Notes under the pieces: model-generated
Seen by the model: the letters and a program-made list of their open reading frames with translations, nothing else
The model's database searches: none
What the model was told of the DNA's origin: nothing
Made by a program: the position numbers and the translations under genes
Shown: in pieces, positions 44,233-54,890 of the stretch
Layout: the number at the start of each line of letters is the position of its first letter
Numbering within the stretch: the first letter of the stretch is position 1
NCBI RefSeq assembly: GCF_014204495.1
Contig: NZ_JACHLN010000001.1
Coordinates: 1,054,001-1,118,000 of the forward strand
Origin: Sphingomonas kyeonggiensis
Lineage (GTDB): Bacteria; Pseudomonadota; Alphaproteobacteria; Sphingomonadales; Sphingomonadaceae
DNA: 64,000 nucleotides
Direction: 5' to 3'

Positions 44233-44847
44233 ATGAAGCTCTATTTCACCCCCTTCGCCTGTTCGCTGGCGGCGCGCATCGCGCTGGAGGAGGCCGGGCT
44301 CGACGCCGATTATGTCCAGGTGCCCAGGGATCTGCGCCTGGCCGATGGCAGGGACTTCACCGAGATTTCGCCGATGGGCTATGTGCCGGCGATCGAGACC
44401 GGCACCGGCTTCGTCCTTACCGAAGGGCCCGCGGTGCTCACCTATATCGCCGAGTTGGCGCCCGAGGGCGCGCTCAGCTTCACCGGCTTTTCCGATGCGC
44501 ATTACCGGATGCTCGCCTGGCTGAACTTCGTCAGCACCGAGCTGCACAAGGCCGTCTACATGCCGATCCTCGGCAAGGGTTACTCGGAAGCCGAGGAGAT
44601 CGCGGCCCGCGCCCGCCATGCCCGGCCCTTCACCGTGCTGTCGAAGCATCTGGACGGGCGCGAATTCCTCCAGGACCGCTTCACCGTCGCCGATGCCTAT
44701 CTAGTCGCGGTGCTCAACTGGTCCGAATTCAGCAAGGTGCCGCTCGCCGACTGGCCGGTACTCGCCGCCTATCGCGAACGGCTGCGAGCACGACCTTCGG
44801 TCGCCCGTGCGATGGCTGCCGAATGGCCGCTGCTCAAGGCCGCCTGA
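44233..44847 (+). CDS. Glutathione S-transferase
   Basis: A 204-residue GST. The thioredoxin-like N-domain opens with MKLYFTPFACSLAARIALEEAG and has the GSH site motif SPMGYVPAIETG followed by TEGPAVLTYIAELAP. The C-domain is helical (DRFTVADAYLVAVLNWSEF is the conserved GST C-terminal motif). GSTA-type, beta-class-like with Cys10 near the active site. AAGGGAGA lies upstream. Regulated probably by the divergent TetR gene; a terminator follows. Confidence 0.92.
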   Translation: MKLYFTPFACSLAARIALEEAGLDADYVQVPRDLRLADGRDFTEISPMGYVPAIETGTGFVLTEGPAVLTYIAELAPEGALSFTGFSDAHYRMLAWLNFVSTELHKAVYMPILGKGYSEAEEIAARARHARPFTVLSKHLDGREFLQDRFTVADAYLVAVLNWSEFSKVPLADWPVLAAYRERLRARPSVARAMAAEWPLLKAA

Positions 44848-44898
44848 TACCCTCCCGAGCTCCGGGCGTGGCCGCATCGCGGTCGCTCCCACCACACC

Positions 44899-44932
44899 TG
44901 CCCCTTCCGTCTCGCGCGGGAGGGGCATTTTT
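44899..44932 (+). terminator. Rho-independent terminator after GST
   Basis: The stem TGCCCCTTCCG/CGGGAGGGGCA (one G-T pair) with a short loop is followed by TTTTT. It starts 51 bases after the GST stop and separates it from crtY. Confidence 0.92.
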
Positions 44933-44969
44933 GTTGGAATCGCGCGAATCGCTGGGTTAGGCCTGTGCC

Positions 44970-46133
44970 ATGCCCGCAACGATCAACTGCGACGTGGCGA
45001 TTGTCGGCGGGGGACTTGCCGGCGGCCTGATCGCGCTCGCGCTGCGCCGGCGACGGCCCGATGTCGATGTCCGCATCGTCGAGGGCGGCAGCCGGATCGG
45101 GGGCAACCATCTCTGGTCCTTCTTCGCCAGCGATGTCGCGCCAGCCGATCGCTGGCTGACTGCGCCGCTGATCTGCCATGGCTGGCGCAGCTATGACGTC
45201 GCCTTTCCCACGGTCTCGCGGACGCTGCGCACCGGCTATTATTCGATCGAATCGCGCCGGTTCGACCAGGTTGTCCGCGGTGACCTGCCCGAGCAGGCGG
45301 TGATGACCCGGCGCGAAGTCGCTGAAGTCACGCCTACCACCATCCTCCTCGCCGATGGCGACCGGATCGAGGCCAAAGGGGTGATCGATTGCCGTGGCCC
45401 CGGCGACCTCTCGATGCTCGATTGCGGCTGGCAGAAATTCTACGGTCGCGAGCTGGAATTGCGCGGCGAGCATCATCTCGAGCGCCCGGTGGTGATGGAC
45501 GCGACGGTCGAGCAGCTCGACGGCTATCGTTTCCTTTATGCGCTGCCCTTCTCGACCACCGGTGTCTTCGCCGAGGATACCTATTACAGCGACACGCCCG
45601 ATCTCGATCCGGTGCTGCTCGGCAGCCGGCTCGATGCCTATGCGGAGGGGCGCGGCTGGAAGGTCGATCGTGTCGTCCGGGAGGAAGGCGGCGTGCTGCC
45701 GGTGGTGATGGGCGGTAGTTTCGAGGCCTATTGGCGCGCTGGGGGCGAGAAGGTCGCCAAGGCGGGCTCGCGAGCGGGTCTTTTCCACCCGCTGACAAGC
45801 TACACCCTGCCCGATGCGGTGCGCACCGCCACGCTGGTAGCGGCCGCCAGCGACCTTGGCGGTGCCGCACTGCACAATCTTATGCATGATTTCGCGCGAT
45901 CGACATGGCGCCGCCGCCATTTCTACCGCATGCTGGCCGCCATGTTGTTCAAGGCCGCCGAACCCGAGGAGCGCTACCGCGTGCTGCAGCGCTTCTATCG
46001 CCTCGATCCCCAGCTGATCGGCCGCTTCTATGCCGGCCATTCGACCTTGCTCGATCGGCTGCGCGTCGTCTCGGGCAAGCCGCCGGTACCGGTCGGCCGC
46101 GCACTTTCGGCGATCCGGGAATCATACCGGTGA
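44970..46133 (+). CDS. crtY: Lycopene beta-cyclase
   Basis: Converts lycopene to beta-carotene, 387 residues. The FAD/NAD motif VAIVGGGLAGGLIALALRRR (about 7-27) is followed by RIGGNHLWSFFASDV and the CrtY-type VIDCRGPG. TSYTLPDAVRTATLVAA is the conserved C-terminal segment. Membrane-associated. It is the first gene of the carotenoid operon; crtI starts within its stop codon (GTGA). Confidence 0.95.
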   Translation: MPATINCDVAIVGGGLAGGLIALALRRRRPDVDVRIVEGGSRIGGNHLWSFFASDVAPADRWLTAPLICHGWRSYDVAFPTVSRTLRTGYYSIESRRFDQVVRGDLPEQAVMTRREVAEVTPTTILLADGDRIEAKGVIDCRGPGDLSMLDCGWQKFYGRELELRGEHHLERPVVMDATVEQLDGYRFLYALPFSTTGVFAEDTYYSDTPDLDPVLLGSRLDAYAEGRGWKVDRVVREEGGVLPVVMGGSFEAYWRAGGEKVAKAGSRAGLFHPLTSYTLPDAVRTATLVAAASDLGGAALHNLMHDFARSTWRRRHFYRMLAAMLFKAAEPEERYRVLQRFYRLDPQLIGRFYAGHSTLLDRLRVVSGKPPVPVGRALSAIRESYR

Positions 46134-47608
46134 AGCGCGCCGCGGTGGTGGGTGCCGGGCTCGGCGGGCTGGCGCTGGCGATCCGGCTGCAATCGGCGGG
46201 TGTCGAGACCGTGGTGCTCGAAGCCCGCGACAAGCCCGGTGGCCGCGCCTATTTCTGGGAGCGTGACGGGTTCACCTTCGATGCGGGACCCACCGTCATC
46301 ACCGCGCCAGAAGTGCTCGAGGAACTCTGGCAGCTCTCCGGTCGCCGCATGGCCGATGACGTCAGGCTCATGCCGGTCACGCCTTTCTACCGGCTGTTCT
46401 GGCCCGATGGCACGCGCTTCGACTATTCAAATGACGATCATGCGCTTGCCGCCGAGATCGCCCGGCTCGAGCCGCAGGATGTCGCCGGCTATGGCCGTTT
46501 CCTCGAATATTCCGCCGGCGTGTACGAGGAAGGCTATGTGAAGCTCGGCCATGTCGCGTTCCAGGACTTCATGTCGATGGTCCGCGCCGCGCCTGCGCTC
46601 GCCAAATACGGCGCCTGGCGATCGGTTTACGCCAAGGTCGCGAGCTTCATCCGCAACGAGAAGCTGCGCCAGGCCTTTTCCTTCCACACGCTGCTCGTCG
46701 GCGGCAATCCGATGACCGCCAGCTCGATTTACGCGCTGATCCACCAGCTGGAGCGCAAGAGCGGGGTCTGGTGGGCCGAAGGCGGCACCAACCAGCTGGT
46801 CGCCGCGATGGTCCGCCATTTCGAACGGTTGGGCGGAACGATCCGGCTCGGCGATCCGGTCGAGCGCATTGAGACGCTCGGCGATCTCGTCACCGGTGTG
46901 CGGACGATGGGCGGGCATGAGCTGCAGGTCGATGCCGTCGCCTGCAATGCCGACGTGGTCCACAGCTATCGCGACCTGCTCAAGGGCTCGCGCTCCAGCC
47001 AGCGCGCGGCGCAGCGCCTGCAGCGCAAGCGATTCTCGCCGTCGCTGTTCGTCGTCCATTTCGGGGTACGCGGGACCTTTCCGGACATCCCGCACCACTC
47101 GATCCTGTTCGGCCCGCGCTACCAGGGGCTGCTCGAGGATATTTTCGAGCATGGCGTGCTGAGCGAGGACTTTTCGCTCTATCTCCACCATCCCAGTGCC
47201 AGCGACGCCTCGATGGCGCCCGAAGGCCATTCGACCTTCTATGCGCTCGCCCCGGTGCCGCATCTCGGCAAGTTCCCCGCCAATTGGGACGAGATCACGC
47301 CGATCCTCGAGGAGCGCATCCTCACCGAGATCCAGCGCCGGCTGATCCCCGATCTCAAGGATCGGATCGTGACGAAGTTCAGCTACGCGCCTCCCGATTT
47401 CCGCGACGATCTCGGTGCGCATATGGGCTCGGCTTTCAGCCTCGAGCCGATCCTTACCCAGAGCGCCTGGTTCCGCACCCACAATCGCGACGATGCGATC
47501 CACAACCTCTTCTTCGTCGGCGCCGGTACCCATCCGGGCGCGGGCATCCCCGGCGTGGTCGGCAGCGCCAAGGCAACCGCGGCGCTGATGCTGGGGGACG
47601 GCAAGTGA
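46130..47608 (+). CDS. crtI: Phytoene desaturase
   Basis: Introduces four double bonds into phytoene to give lycopene (FAD-dependent); 492 residues. The FAD motif VVGAGLGGLALAIRLQSAG lies at residues 6-24, with DKPGGRAYFWERDGFTFDAGP next, and the C-terminal DAIHNLFFVGAGTHPGAGIPG and VVGSAKATAALML are the CrtI signature. The start is the GTG at 46130, overlapping crtY by four bases. A 67-bp gap leads to the LOG-family gene. Confidence 0.96.
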   Translation: MKRAAVVGAGLGGLALAIRLQSAGVETVVLEARDKPGGRAYFWERDGFTFDAGPTVITAPEVLEELWQLSGRRMADDVRLMPVTPFYRLFWPDGTRFDYSNDDHALAAEIARLEPQDVAGYGRFLEYSAGVYEEGYVKLGHVAFQDFMSMVRAAPALAKYGAWRSVYAKVASFIRNEKLRQAFSFHTLLVGGNPMTASSIYALIHQLERKSGVWWAEGGTNQLVAAMVRHFERLGGTIRLGDPVERIETLGDLVTGVRTMGGHELQVDAVACNADVVHSYRDLLKGSRSSQRAAQRLQRKRFSPSLFVVHFGVRGTFPDIPHHSILFGPRYQGLLEDIFEHGVLSEDFSLYLHHPSASDASMAPEGHSTFYALAPVPHLGKFPANWDEITPILEERILTEIQRRLIPDLKDRIVTKFSYAPPDFRDDLGAHMGSAFSLEPILTQSAWFRTHNRDDAIHNLFFVGAGTHPGAGIPGVVGSAKATAALMLGDGK

Positions 47609-47675
47609 TCGACTTGCCCCAAAGCGCGTTCTGGCCGAATGCGGGGCGATCCATGACTTTCGGAAAGACCAGAAT

Positions 47676-48257
47676 ATGAAGCGCGTCGCAGTCTATTGCG
47701 GTTCGGCCAGCCCGGCCGATCCTGTCTATATCGAGGCCGCGCGCCATGTCGGGCGCACGCTGGCGGAGCGGAACATCGGCATCGTCTATGGCGGCGGCAA
47801 GCTCGGCCTGATGGGCGCGGTGGCGGATTCGGCGCTGGAGGCCGGCGGCGAGGTGATCGGCGTGATCCCCGAGTTGCTGGTCAATGCCGAAGTCGCGCAT
47901 CGCGGCTGCACCGAGCTGCACGTCGTCGGCACGATGCACGAACGCAAGGCGCGCTTCACCGATATCGCCGACGGCTTCATCAACCTGCCCGGCGGCACAG
48001 GCACGATGGACGAGCTGTGGGAAGCGCTGAGCTGGGCCCAGCTCGGCTATCACACCGATCCGGTCGGCCTGCTCAACATCGCCGGCTATTATGACAAGCT
48101 CGTCGAGTTCTGGGAGCATATGGGCCAGGTCGGTTTCGTCCGCCCGCAGCACCAGAACATGCTGATCGTCGACACCACGCTCGAAGGGCTGCTCGACAAG
48201 ATGGTCGCGGCCAAGCCGGTCGAGACGATCGTGCAGATGCGACGCGGCGATCTGTGA
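47676..48257 (+). CDS. LOG-family protein (nucleotide 5'-monophosphate phosphoribohydrolase)
   Basis: This 193-residue Rossmann-fold protein has the LOG signature PGGTGTMDELWEALSWAQLG (about 108-127), with GIVYGGGKLGLMGAVADSAL and THERK-like MHERKARF (Arg of the active site). LOG/YgdH-type enzymes cleave nucleotide or cytokinin ribotides. It sits between crtI and crtB and overlaps crtB by four bases (GTG at 48254), so it is translated with the carotenoid genes. Any link to carotenoids is unknown. Confidence 0.93.
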   Translation: MKRVAVYCGSASPADPVYIEAARHVGRTLAERNIGIVYGGGKLGLMGAVADSALEAGGEVIGVIPELLVNAEVAHRGCTELHVVGTMHERKARFTDIADGFINLPGGTGTMDELWEALSWAQLGYHTDPVGLLNIAGYYDKLVEFWEHMGQVGFVRPQHQNMLIVDTTLEGLLDKMVAAKPVETIVQMRRGDL

Positions 48258-49204
48258 GCGCCTCGCTTCCTTCGCGTGCCGCGTTCGTCGCGACCGCGCA
48301 GGAATCGATCGCGCGCGGTTCGGGCAGCTTCTCGGCGGCCAGCCGGCTGTTCGACCGCAAGACGCGTGAGCGCGCCTGGCTGCTCTATGCCTGGTGCCGC
48401 GCCTGTGACGATCTCGCCGACGGGCAGGATCATGGCCACGGCGCGAGCGAGAGCGACAGGCAGGCGGGGCTCGCCCGCATCCGCCTGCTCACGCAAGCAG
48501 CGCTGGATGGACAATGGATCGGTGATCCGGCGTTCGACGCGCTGCGCATCGTCGTGGCCGAGGCCGGTATTCCGCACCGTTTCGTCTGGGACCTGGTCGA
48601 AGGTTTCGCGCTCGACGCCGACGAGTGGCATCCCCGGCACGAGGTGGATCTCTATCGCTATTGCTATCATGTCGCCGGCTCCGTCGGCTGCATGATGGCG
48701 GTCATCATGGGCGTGTCGCCGGACGACGACGCGACGCTCGATCGCGCCTGTGATCTCGGCATTGCCTTCCAGCTCGCCAATATCGCCCGCGACATCGAGG
48801 CGGACGACCGGATGGCGCGCTGCTATCTGCCCGATGACTGGCTGGTCGAGATGGATATCCCGCCCGGCCAGCACATGAAGCCGCCGTTCCGCCAGCGCCT
48901 TGCCGTGCTGGCCGGGCGGCTGGCGCGGGGGGCGGAGGACTATGCCGCGAGCGCCCGGGTCGGTACCCCGAAGCTCGGCTTTCGCTCGGCCTGGGCGGTG
49001 CTCGCCGCGACCGGTATCTATGGCGCGATTGCCGAGAAGGTCGCCGCACGCGGTGAACACGCATGGGATCACCGGGTCTCCACCTCGGGATTCGAGAAGC
49101 TCGGCTGGATCGGCCGGTCCTGGTGGCAGGCGCTGCACCGCCGGGATCTCTATCCCGCGGCCCCGCGCGATCCCGATCTCTGGACCCGCCCCCGTCCGGA
49201 TTGA
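48254..49204 (+). CDS. crtB: Phytoene synthase
   Basis: Condenses two geranylgeranyl diphosphates to phytoene; 316 residues. The two Asp-rich Mg-binding motifs are CRACDDLADGQ (about 46-56) and NIARDIEADDRMARCYLPDDW (about 176-196). EGFALDADEW and YCYHVAGSVGCMMAVIMGV are squalene/phytoene synthase features. The start is GTG at 48254. crtE and ring-modifying genes (crtZ, crtG) are not in the window, so GGPP comes from elsewhere in the genome. Confidence 0.95.
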   Translation: MSASLPSRAAFVATAQESIARGSGSFSAASRLFDRKTRERAWLLYAWCRACDDLADGQDHGHGASESDRQAGLARIRLLTQAALDGQWIGDPAFDALRIVVAEAGIPHRFVWDLVEGFALDADEWHPRHEVDLYRYCYHVAGSVGCMMAVIMGVSPDDDATLDRACDLGIAFQLANIARDIEADDRMARCYLPDDWLVEMDIPPGQHMKPPFRQRLAVLAGRLARGAEDYAASARVGTPKLGFRSAWAVLAATGIYGAIAEKVAARGEHAWDHRVSTSGFEKLGWIGRSWWQALHRRDLYPAAPRDPDLWTRPRPD

Positions 49205-49272
49205 ACGCAGCGTGCACCGGCTCGGTCGCGGGACGGAAGACGAACGCCCGCGGATGGGGGAACCCGCTCGGC

Positions 49273-49827
49273 ATGCGTATCCTCCTTTTCCCGCTCGCTT
49301 GCCTGGCGCTTGTCGCTGCGCAGGATGCGCCCCAGGGTGCCGCCGAACTGGCCGGGCAATGGGATCAGACATCCACGCGCACCCAGCTGGTGCGCGTGCC
49401 GGTGCTCCGCGATCGGCCGACTGCTTCGCTTGCCGGCCGCGGCATGGTCACCGGACGGGGGCCGGTGACCAGCACCGTGCTGCGCGACGAGGAAGTGCCG
49501 ATGCAGGTTCACTATATGGTCAGCCTGCGCATCCAGCCCGATGGCCGCTTCAAGTGGATCACCGAGAAGCGCCGCACCGCTTCGCCGACCAATGACTGCG
49601 AAATCCGCGAAGGCACGCGCCGCGACGGCATGGCCGGCTACGCCGATGGCCGGCTGGTGCTGAAGAGCGAGTCCGTCCGCGCGCTCAGCCTCGATTGCGA
49701 TGGCACGGGCGACGAGACGCGCGAAGCCGGACGTGTCGATGTCTATGCGGTGCGCCGCCAGGGCAATATGCTGGTCCTCCAGTCCGCTGATGGCGAGGTC
49801 TGGCAGTTCCAGCGAGCCGGGGGCTAG
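49273..49827 (+). CDS. Hypothetical exported protein
   Basis: A 184-residue protein with a signal peptide (MRILLFPLACLALVAAQDAP). The remainder is polar and probably beta-rich; VHYMVSLRIQPDGRFKWITEK and LKSESVRALSLDC are the only regular tracts. No family recognised. The upstream frame from 49063 overlaps crtB and was rejected. Its stop codon shares CTAG with the convergent small membrane protein gene. Confidence 0.65.
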   Translation: MRILLFPLACLALVAAQDAPQGAAELAGQWDQTSTRTQLVRVPVLRDRPTASLAGRGMVTGRGPVTSTVLRDEEVPMQVHYMVSLRIQPDGRFKWITEKRRTASPTNDCEIREGTRRDGMAGYADGRLVLKSESVRALSLDCDGTGDETREAGRVDVYAVRRQGNMLVLQSADGEVWQFQRAGG

Positions 49828-50180
49828 GCCGGCCGCGCGATCCCCGAGACGACGACGCCCGCCAGCAGCGGTGCGACCACCGCTGCGATCTGCATCGACA
49901 GGGGGTGCGGATGGATCAGGACTTGGGTGATTGCGAAGCCGGTCGCCAGCAGCACGATGATCCAGCCGCTTGCTGGCCAGTTGCCTATCCGTACTGCCGC
50001 AACGCCACCCACAAGAGCGCCGAGCGTCCAGGCGCCTATGGTGGTAACACCCTCCAGAGTGTCCAGTCCTGGGGGCAGGCAATCGGGTGGCAGGGAAACA
50101 TTCTGTCCGATGAAGAGCACGCCCAATATGGTGCCGAACCCCGCGGTGATCCCGATCACCAAACCAAGCAGCTGCTTCAT
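49824..50180 (-). CDS. Small four-helix membrane protein, unknown function
   Basis: A 118-residue protein with about four hydrophobic segments (LLGLVIGITAGFGTILGVLF, TTIGAWTLGALVGGVAAVRI, GWIIVLLATGFAITQVLI and IAAVVAPLLAGVVVSGI) and a two-cysteine-free loop apart from PPDCLPPG. No family recognised; the pattern is that of a generic small membrane protein. The start at 50180 opens the first helix; upstream codons to 50216 add a hydrophilic tail. Convergent with the preceding gene. Confidence 0.65.
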   Translation of the reverse strand: MKQLLGLVIGITAGFGTILGVLFIGQNVSLPPDCLPPGLDTLEGVTTIGAWTLGALVGGVAAVRIGNWPASGWIIVLLATGFAITQVLIHPHPLSMQIAAVVAPLLAGVVVSGIARPA

Positions 50181-50237
50181 TCCGTTTCCCCCGAAACAGT
50201 TTCGCATCTGCAACATAAATGAAACGAGACGGCGGTG

Positions 50238-50477
50238 CTAGCGGCCTTTGCCGTCCAGTTTCGGGGCGCCCTGGCGTGCCATTTCCGGCGTTTGGCGCTG
50301 GCAGGCGCCGGCGATCACCGGAAAATCTAGATCGGTATTGCGGCGCAACGCATCGGCCACAGCCTCCTGGCAACGCGCATAGCTGGTGTAGCGCGCCGGC
50401 TCGATCCGCGCCTGCCGGCAGTCGAGATTGTCGTCGCTGCAGCCCATGATCGCGAGCAGATAGAAGACCTGGTCCAT
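50238..50477 (-). CDS. Small cysteine-patterned protein
   Basis: A 79-residue protein with a short hydrophobic start (VFYLLAIMG) and four cysteines at 13, 20, 36 and 59, a spacing that recurs in small sphingomonad proteins from memory. AAGGAGG lies six bases before the ATG, one of the best ribosome sites in the window, so the gene is real. It is not in a clear operon; it is divergent from the Atm1-type exporter, with 81 bp between starts. Function unknown. Confidence 0.75.
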   Translation of the reverse strand: MDQVFYLLAIMGCSDDNLDCRQARIEPARYTSYARCQEAVADALRRNTDLDFPVIAGACQRQTPEMARQGAPKLDGKGR

Positions 50478-50558
50478 CGCCGCCTCCTTCAAAGGCCAAC
50501 AACGGCTCGCGCGTCCAACCGTTGCATCCCGGAGCCGAGCGCCCCAAATTCGCGGGCG

Positions 50559-52382
<1,824 letters not shown>

Positions 52383-52390
52383 GAGGGGCA

Positions 52391-53308
52391 ATGATCTGGT
52401 TCCTGGTTGCGCTGGCGGTAGTGATCGCGGCGCTCATTCTCTGGTCCGCCTATGTCGCGCGCGGGGTCGAGCGCTGGGTGCCGATGGACGGCCGCCAGGT
52501 CGAAGTGCCCGGCGTGCGCATGCATGTCGTCGAGATGGGCCCGGCCGATGCCCCGGCGATCGTGATGATCCACGGCATCATGAGCCAGCTGCGCGTCTTC
52601 ACCTATGCGCTCGCCGGCCGCCTCGCTGCCGATCACCGCGTCATTGTGATGGATCGTCCGGGCTGGGGCTATTCCACGCTCACCGGTCCGCGCCTCGACC
52701 TGAACGCACAGGCCGATGCCGTCGCCGCGGCGATCGCGAAGCTCGGGCTGGAAAAGCCCTTGCTGGTCGGCCATTCAATGGGCGGTGCGGTCAGCCTGGC
52801 GCTGGCGCTGCGCCATCCGCAGGCGGTGCGTGGCCTCGGCCTGATCGCCCCGCTCACCCAGCCGATCGACGAAGCACCCGCGCCGCTCAAGGGGCTGGTG
52901 ATACCTGGGCCGCTTCGCCCGCTGATCGCCTGGACGATCGCGGTGCCGCTCTCGATGCGCACCGGCAAGGCCAAGACGACTGCCGTTTTCGCCCCTGATC
53001 CGCTGCCCGAGGATTTCCCTGTCAAGGCCGGCGGCGCACTCGCCATCCGCCCGGCGAGCTTCGAGATGGGGTGCTTCGAGATCGACCATGCCCCTGGGGC
53101 GATGAAGGTCCAGGCGCCGCGCTATGGCGAAATCGCGATACCGGTCTCGATCCTTTATGGCCGGCAGGATGCGCTGCTCGATCCCGAGTTGCATGGCCGC
53201 AAGACCGCGTCGGACGTGCAGAATGGTACGGTCGCGCTGCTCGACGGCGGTCATATGCTCCCGGTGACGCATGTCGACGCAACCGAAGCCTGGCTGCGCG
53301 GTCTCTAG
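52391..53308 (+). CDS. Membrane-anchored alpha/beta hydrolase
   Basis: 305 residues with an N-terminal membrane helix (FLVALAVVIAALILWSAYVA) and an alpha/beta-hydrolase domain. The oxyanion region is MIHGIMSQLR, the nucleophile lies in VGHSMGGAVSLALALRHP (Ser near residue 126), the acid in YGRQDALLDPE and the His in GGHMLPVTHVD. AGGAGGGG stands just before the ATG at 52391, which fixes the start. Its stop shares CTAG with the convergent HerA-like gene. Substrate unknown. Confidence 0.87.
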   Translation: MIWFLVALAVVIAALILWSAYVARGVERWVPMDGRQVEVPGVRMHVVEMGPADAPAIVMIHGIMSQLRVFTYALAGRLAADHRVIVMDRPGWGYSTLTGPRLDLNAQADAVAAAIAKLGLEKPLLVGHSMGGAVSLALALRHPQAVRGLGLIAPLTQPIDEAPAPLKGLVIPGPLRPLIAWTIAVPLSMRTGKAKTTAVFAPDPLPEDFPVKAGGALAIRPASFEMGCFEIDHAPGAMKVQAPRYGEIAIPVSILYGRQDALLDPELHGRKTASDVQNGTVALLDGGHMLPVTHVDATEAWLRGL

Positions 53309-54768
53309 CTGCTGCCGATCTCCGCTGGCTGCGTGGTCCAGCCCAGCCGCGGGATGGTGATCGAGCGCTTGCCGGACAGGTCGGTGCGCGTCACGAACAG
53401 CTCCTTGCTCTCGATATATTGCAGGAGCCGGCGCACGCGGCCGAGCGAACTGGTGCCATAGGTCGCGGCGATCTCGGTGTCGCTCGGGCAGGGCGCGCCT
53501 TCGCGGGCGGCGCGCGCCACCAGCAGGAACGGCCCGAGCATGTCGTCGGGCAGTGCCCGTGCCGCTTCGAGCGCCTGCGCCCAGTCGTCGTCGGGGTCGC
53601 CGTGAATGCCGGCCCGTGCCGCCGAGAGCCGGCGCACGAAGCTGGACAGATCGAGCGGCGGCCGCGCGAGCCCGACCATCCGGCAGCGGACCAGGAAGTC
53701 CTGGTAGAGCACCGAAGGCGAACGATAGGTGCTTTCCTCGTCGGCGGTGATGTCGCGCAGCACCTCGGCGATCTTCTGCGCCGCTTCCTCGGGATCGACG
53801 TCCGGGATTTCCTCGCGCGCCGGCGTCGATCGGGCGAGCGCCTCGAGCAGCCGGTCGCTGGCGAGCTGGGGCGGGGCGGAGGGAGCCGGGGGTGCCGGCG
53901 GCGTCCATTCGGGCTCGGCGGGCGCGAGCAGCAGGTCCTTGAGCTCGGCCGAGGGGGCCTCGGGCAGCGGAGTCAGCTTGGGGCTGCCGCTGCGCGCGCT
54001 GGTCTCGACCGCGCCGATCTGCACCGAGATCGGCCGGCGCGACACGGCCGGGCCAAGCGCCAGGAAATGGCCGCGCGCCAGGTCGCGGATCGCCTCGGCC
54101 TGGCGGCGCTCCATGCCGAGCAGGTCGGCGGCGCGCGCCATGTCGATGTCGAGGAAGGTGCGACCCATCAGGAAGTTCGAGGCTTCGGCGGCGACGTTCT
54201 TGGCGAGCTTGGCGAGGCGCTGGGTGGCGATCACGCCGGCAAGGCCGCGCTTGCGCCCGCGACACATCAGGTTGGTCATCGCGCTCAGCGAGGCGCGGCG
54301 GACATCCTCGGCAACCTCGCCGCCGCCCGAAGGGGCGAACAGCTGCGCTTCGTCGACCACCACCAGCGCCGGGTACCAATGGTCGCGCGGGGCATCGAAC
54401 ATCGCGTTGAGGAAGGCCGCGGCGCATTTCATCTGCCCCTCGGCTTCCAGCCCCTCCAGGCTTAGCACCACCGATGCGCGATGCTCGCGGATGCGGGTGG
54501 CGAAGCGGGCGATCTCGCGCTCGCTATAGTCGGCCGCCTCGATCGAGATATGGCCGTATCGGTCGCTCAGGGTGACGAAATCACCTTCGGGATCGATGAT
54601 CACCTGCTGGACATGGCCGGCGCTTTTCTCGAGCAGGCGGCGCAGCAGGTGCGACTTGCCCGACCCCGAGTTGCCCTGGACGAGCAATCGCGTCGCCAGC
54701 AGCTCCTCGAGATCCATGGCGACGGCATCACCCTTGCCGTCCTGCCCCATGTCCACGCGTACCGTCAT
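53305..54768 (-). CDS. HerA/DUF87-like ATP-binding protein
   Basis: A 487-residue P-loop ATPase of the HerA/FtsK superfamily: Walker A VQGNSGSGKSHLLRRLLEK (about 29-47), Walker B ALVVVDEAQLFAP, and MCRGRKRGLAGVIATQRLAKL, whose sensor-like region is typical. The N-terminal beta strand and the C-terminal winged-helix-like region (SLGRVRRLLQYIESKELFV) flank a long Pro-rich linker. HerA usually pairs with NurA nuclease, which is absent here; it may be a stand-alone AAA-type helicase. The start at 54768 fits the fold; a longer frame from 54849 is unlikely. Confidence 0.82.
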   Translation of the reverse strand: MTVRVDMGQDGKGDAVAMDLEELLATRLLVQGNSGSGKSHLLRRLLEKSAGHVQQVIIDPEGDFVTLSDRYGHISIEAADYSEREIARFATRIREHRASVVLSLEGLEAEGQMKCAAAFLNAMFDAPRDHWYPALVVVDEAQLFAPSGGGEVAEDVRRASLSAMTNLMCRGRKRGLAGVIATQRLAKLAKNVAAEASNFLMGRTFLDIDMARAADLLGMERRQAEAIRDLARGHFLALGPAVSRRPISVQIGAVETSARSGSPKLTPLPEAPSAELKDLLLAPAEPEWTPPAPPAPSAPPQLASDRLLEALARSTPAREEIPDVDPEEAAQKIAEVLRDITADEESTYRSPSVLYQDFLVRCRMVGLARPPLDLSSFVRRLSAARAGIHGDPDDDWAQALEAARALPDDMLGPFLLVARAAREGAPCPSDTEIAATYGTSSLGRVRRLLQYIESKELFVTRTDLSGKRSITIPRLGWTTQPAEIGSS

Positions 54769-54851
54769 CCCATCCGCTTTGGCGCATGGAGAGGGATGGG
54801 GGCAAGCGGCATCGGTGGAAAAGCTGTGAGCGATACGCCTGCGTCCCAATC

Positions 54852-54878
54852 GTCACCCCGGGCCAGGCCCGGGGTGAC
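54852..54878. repeat. Perfect hairpin after the GH47 gene
   Basis: GTCACCCCGGGCC and its reverse complement form a 13-bp stem with a single A in the loop. It lies 12 bases past the GH47 stop on the minus strand and 84 bases before the HerA-like start. No T-run on either side. Confidence 0.85.
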
Positions 54879-54890
54879 GAGGCAAAAGGT

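Noticed and set aside
44970-49204. crtE, crtZ or crtG within the carotenoid block
   Set aside because: No frame in or around the block resembles a prenyl-diphosphate synthase or a CrtZ/CrtG hydroxylase; the sterol-desaturase-type gene at 59989 has the wrong length and is far away.
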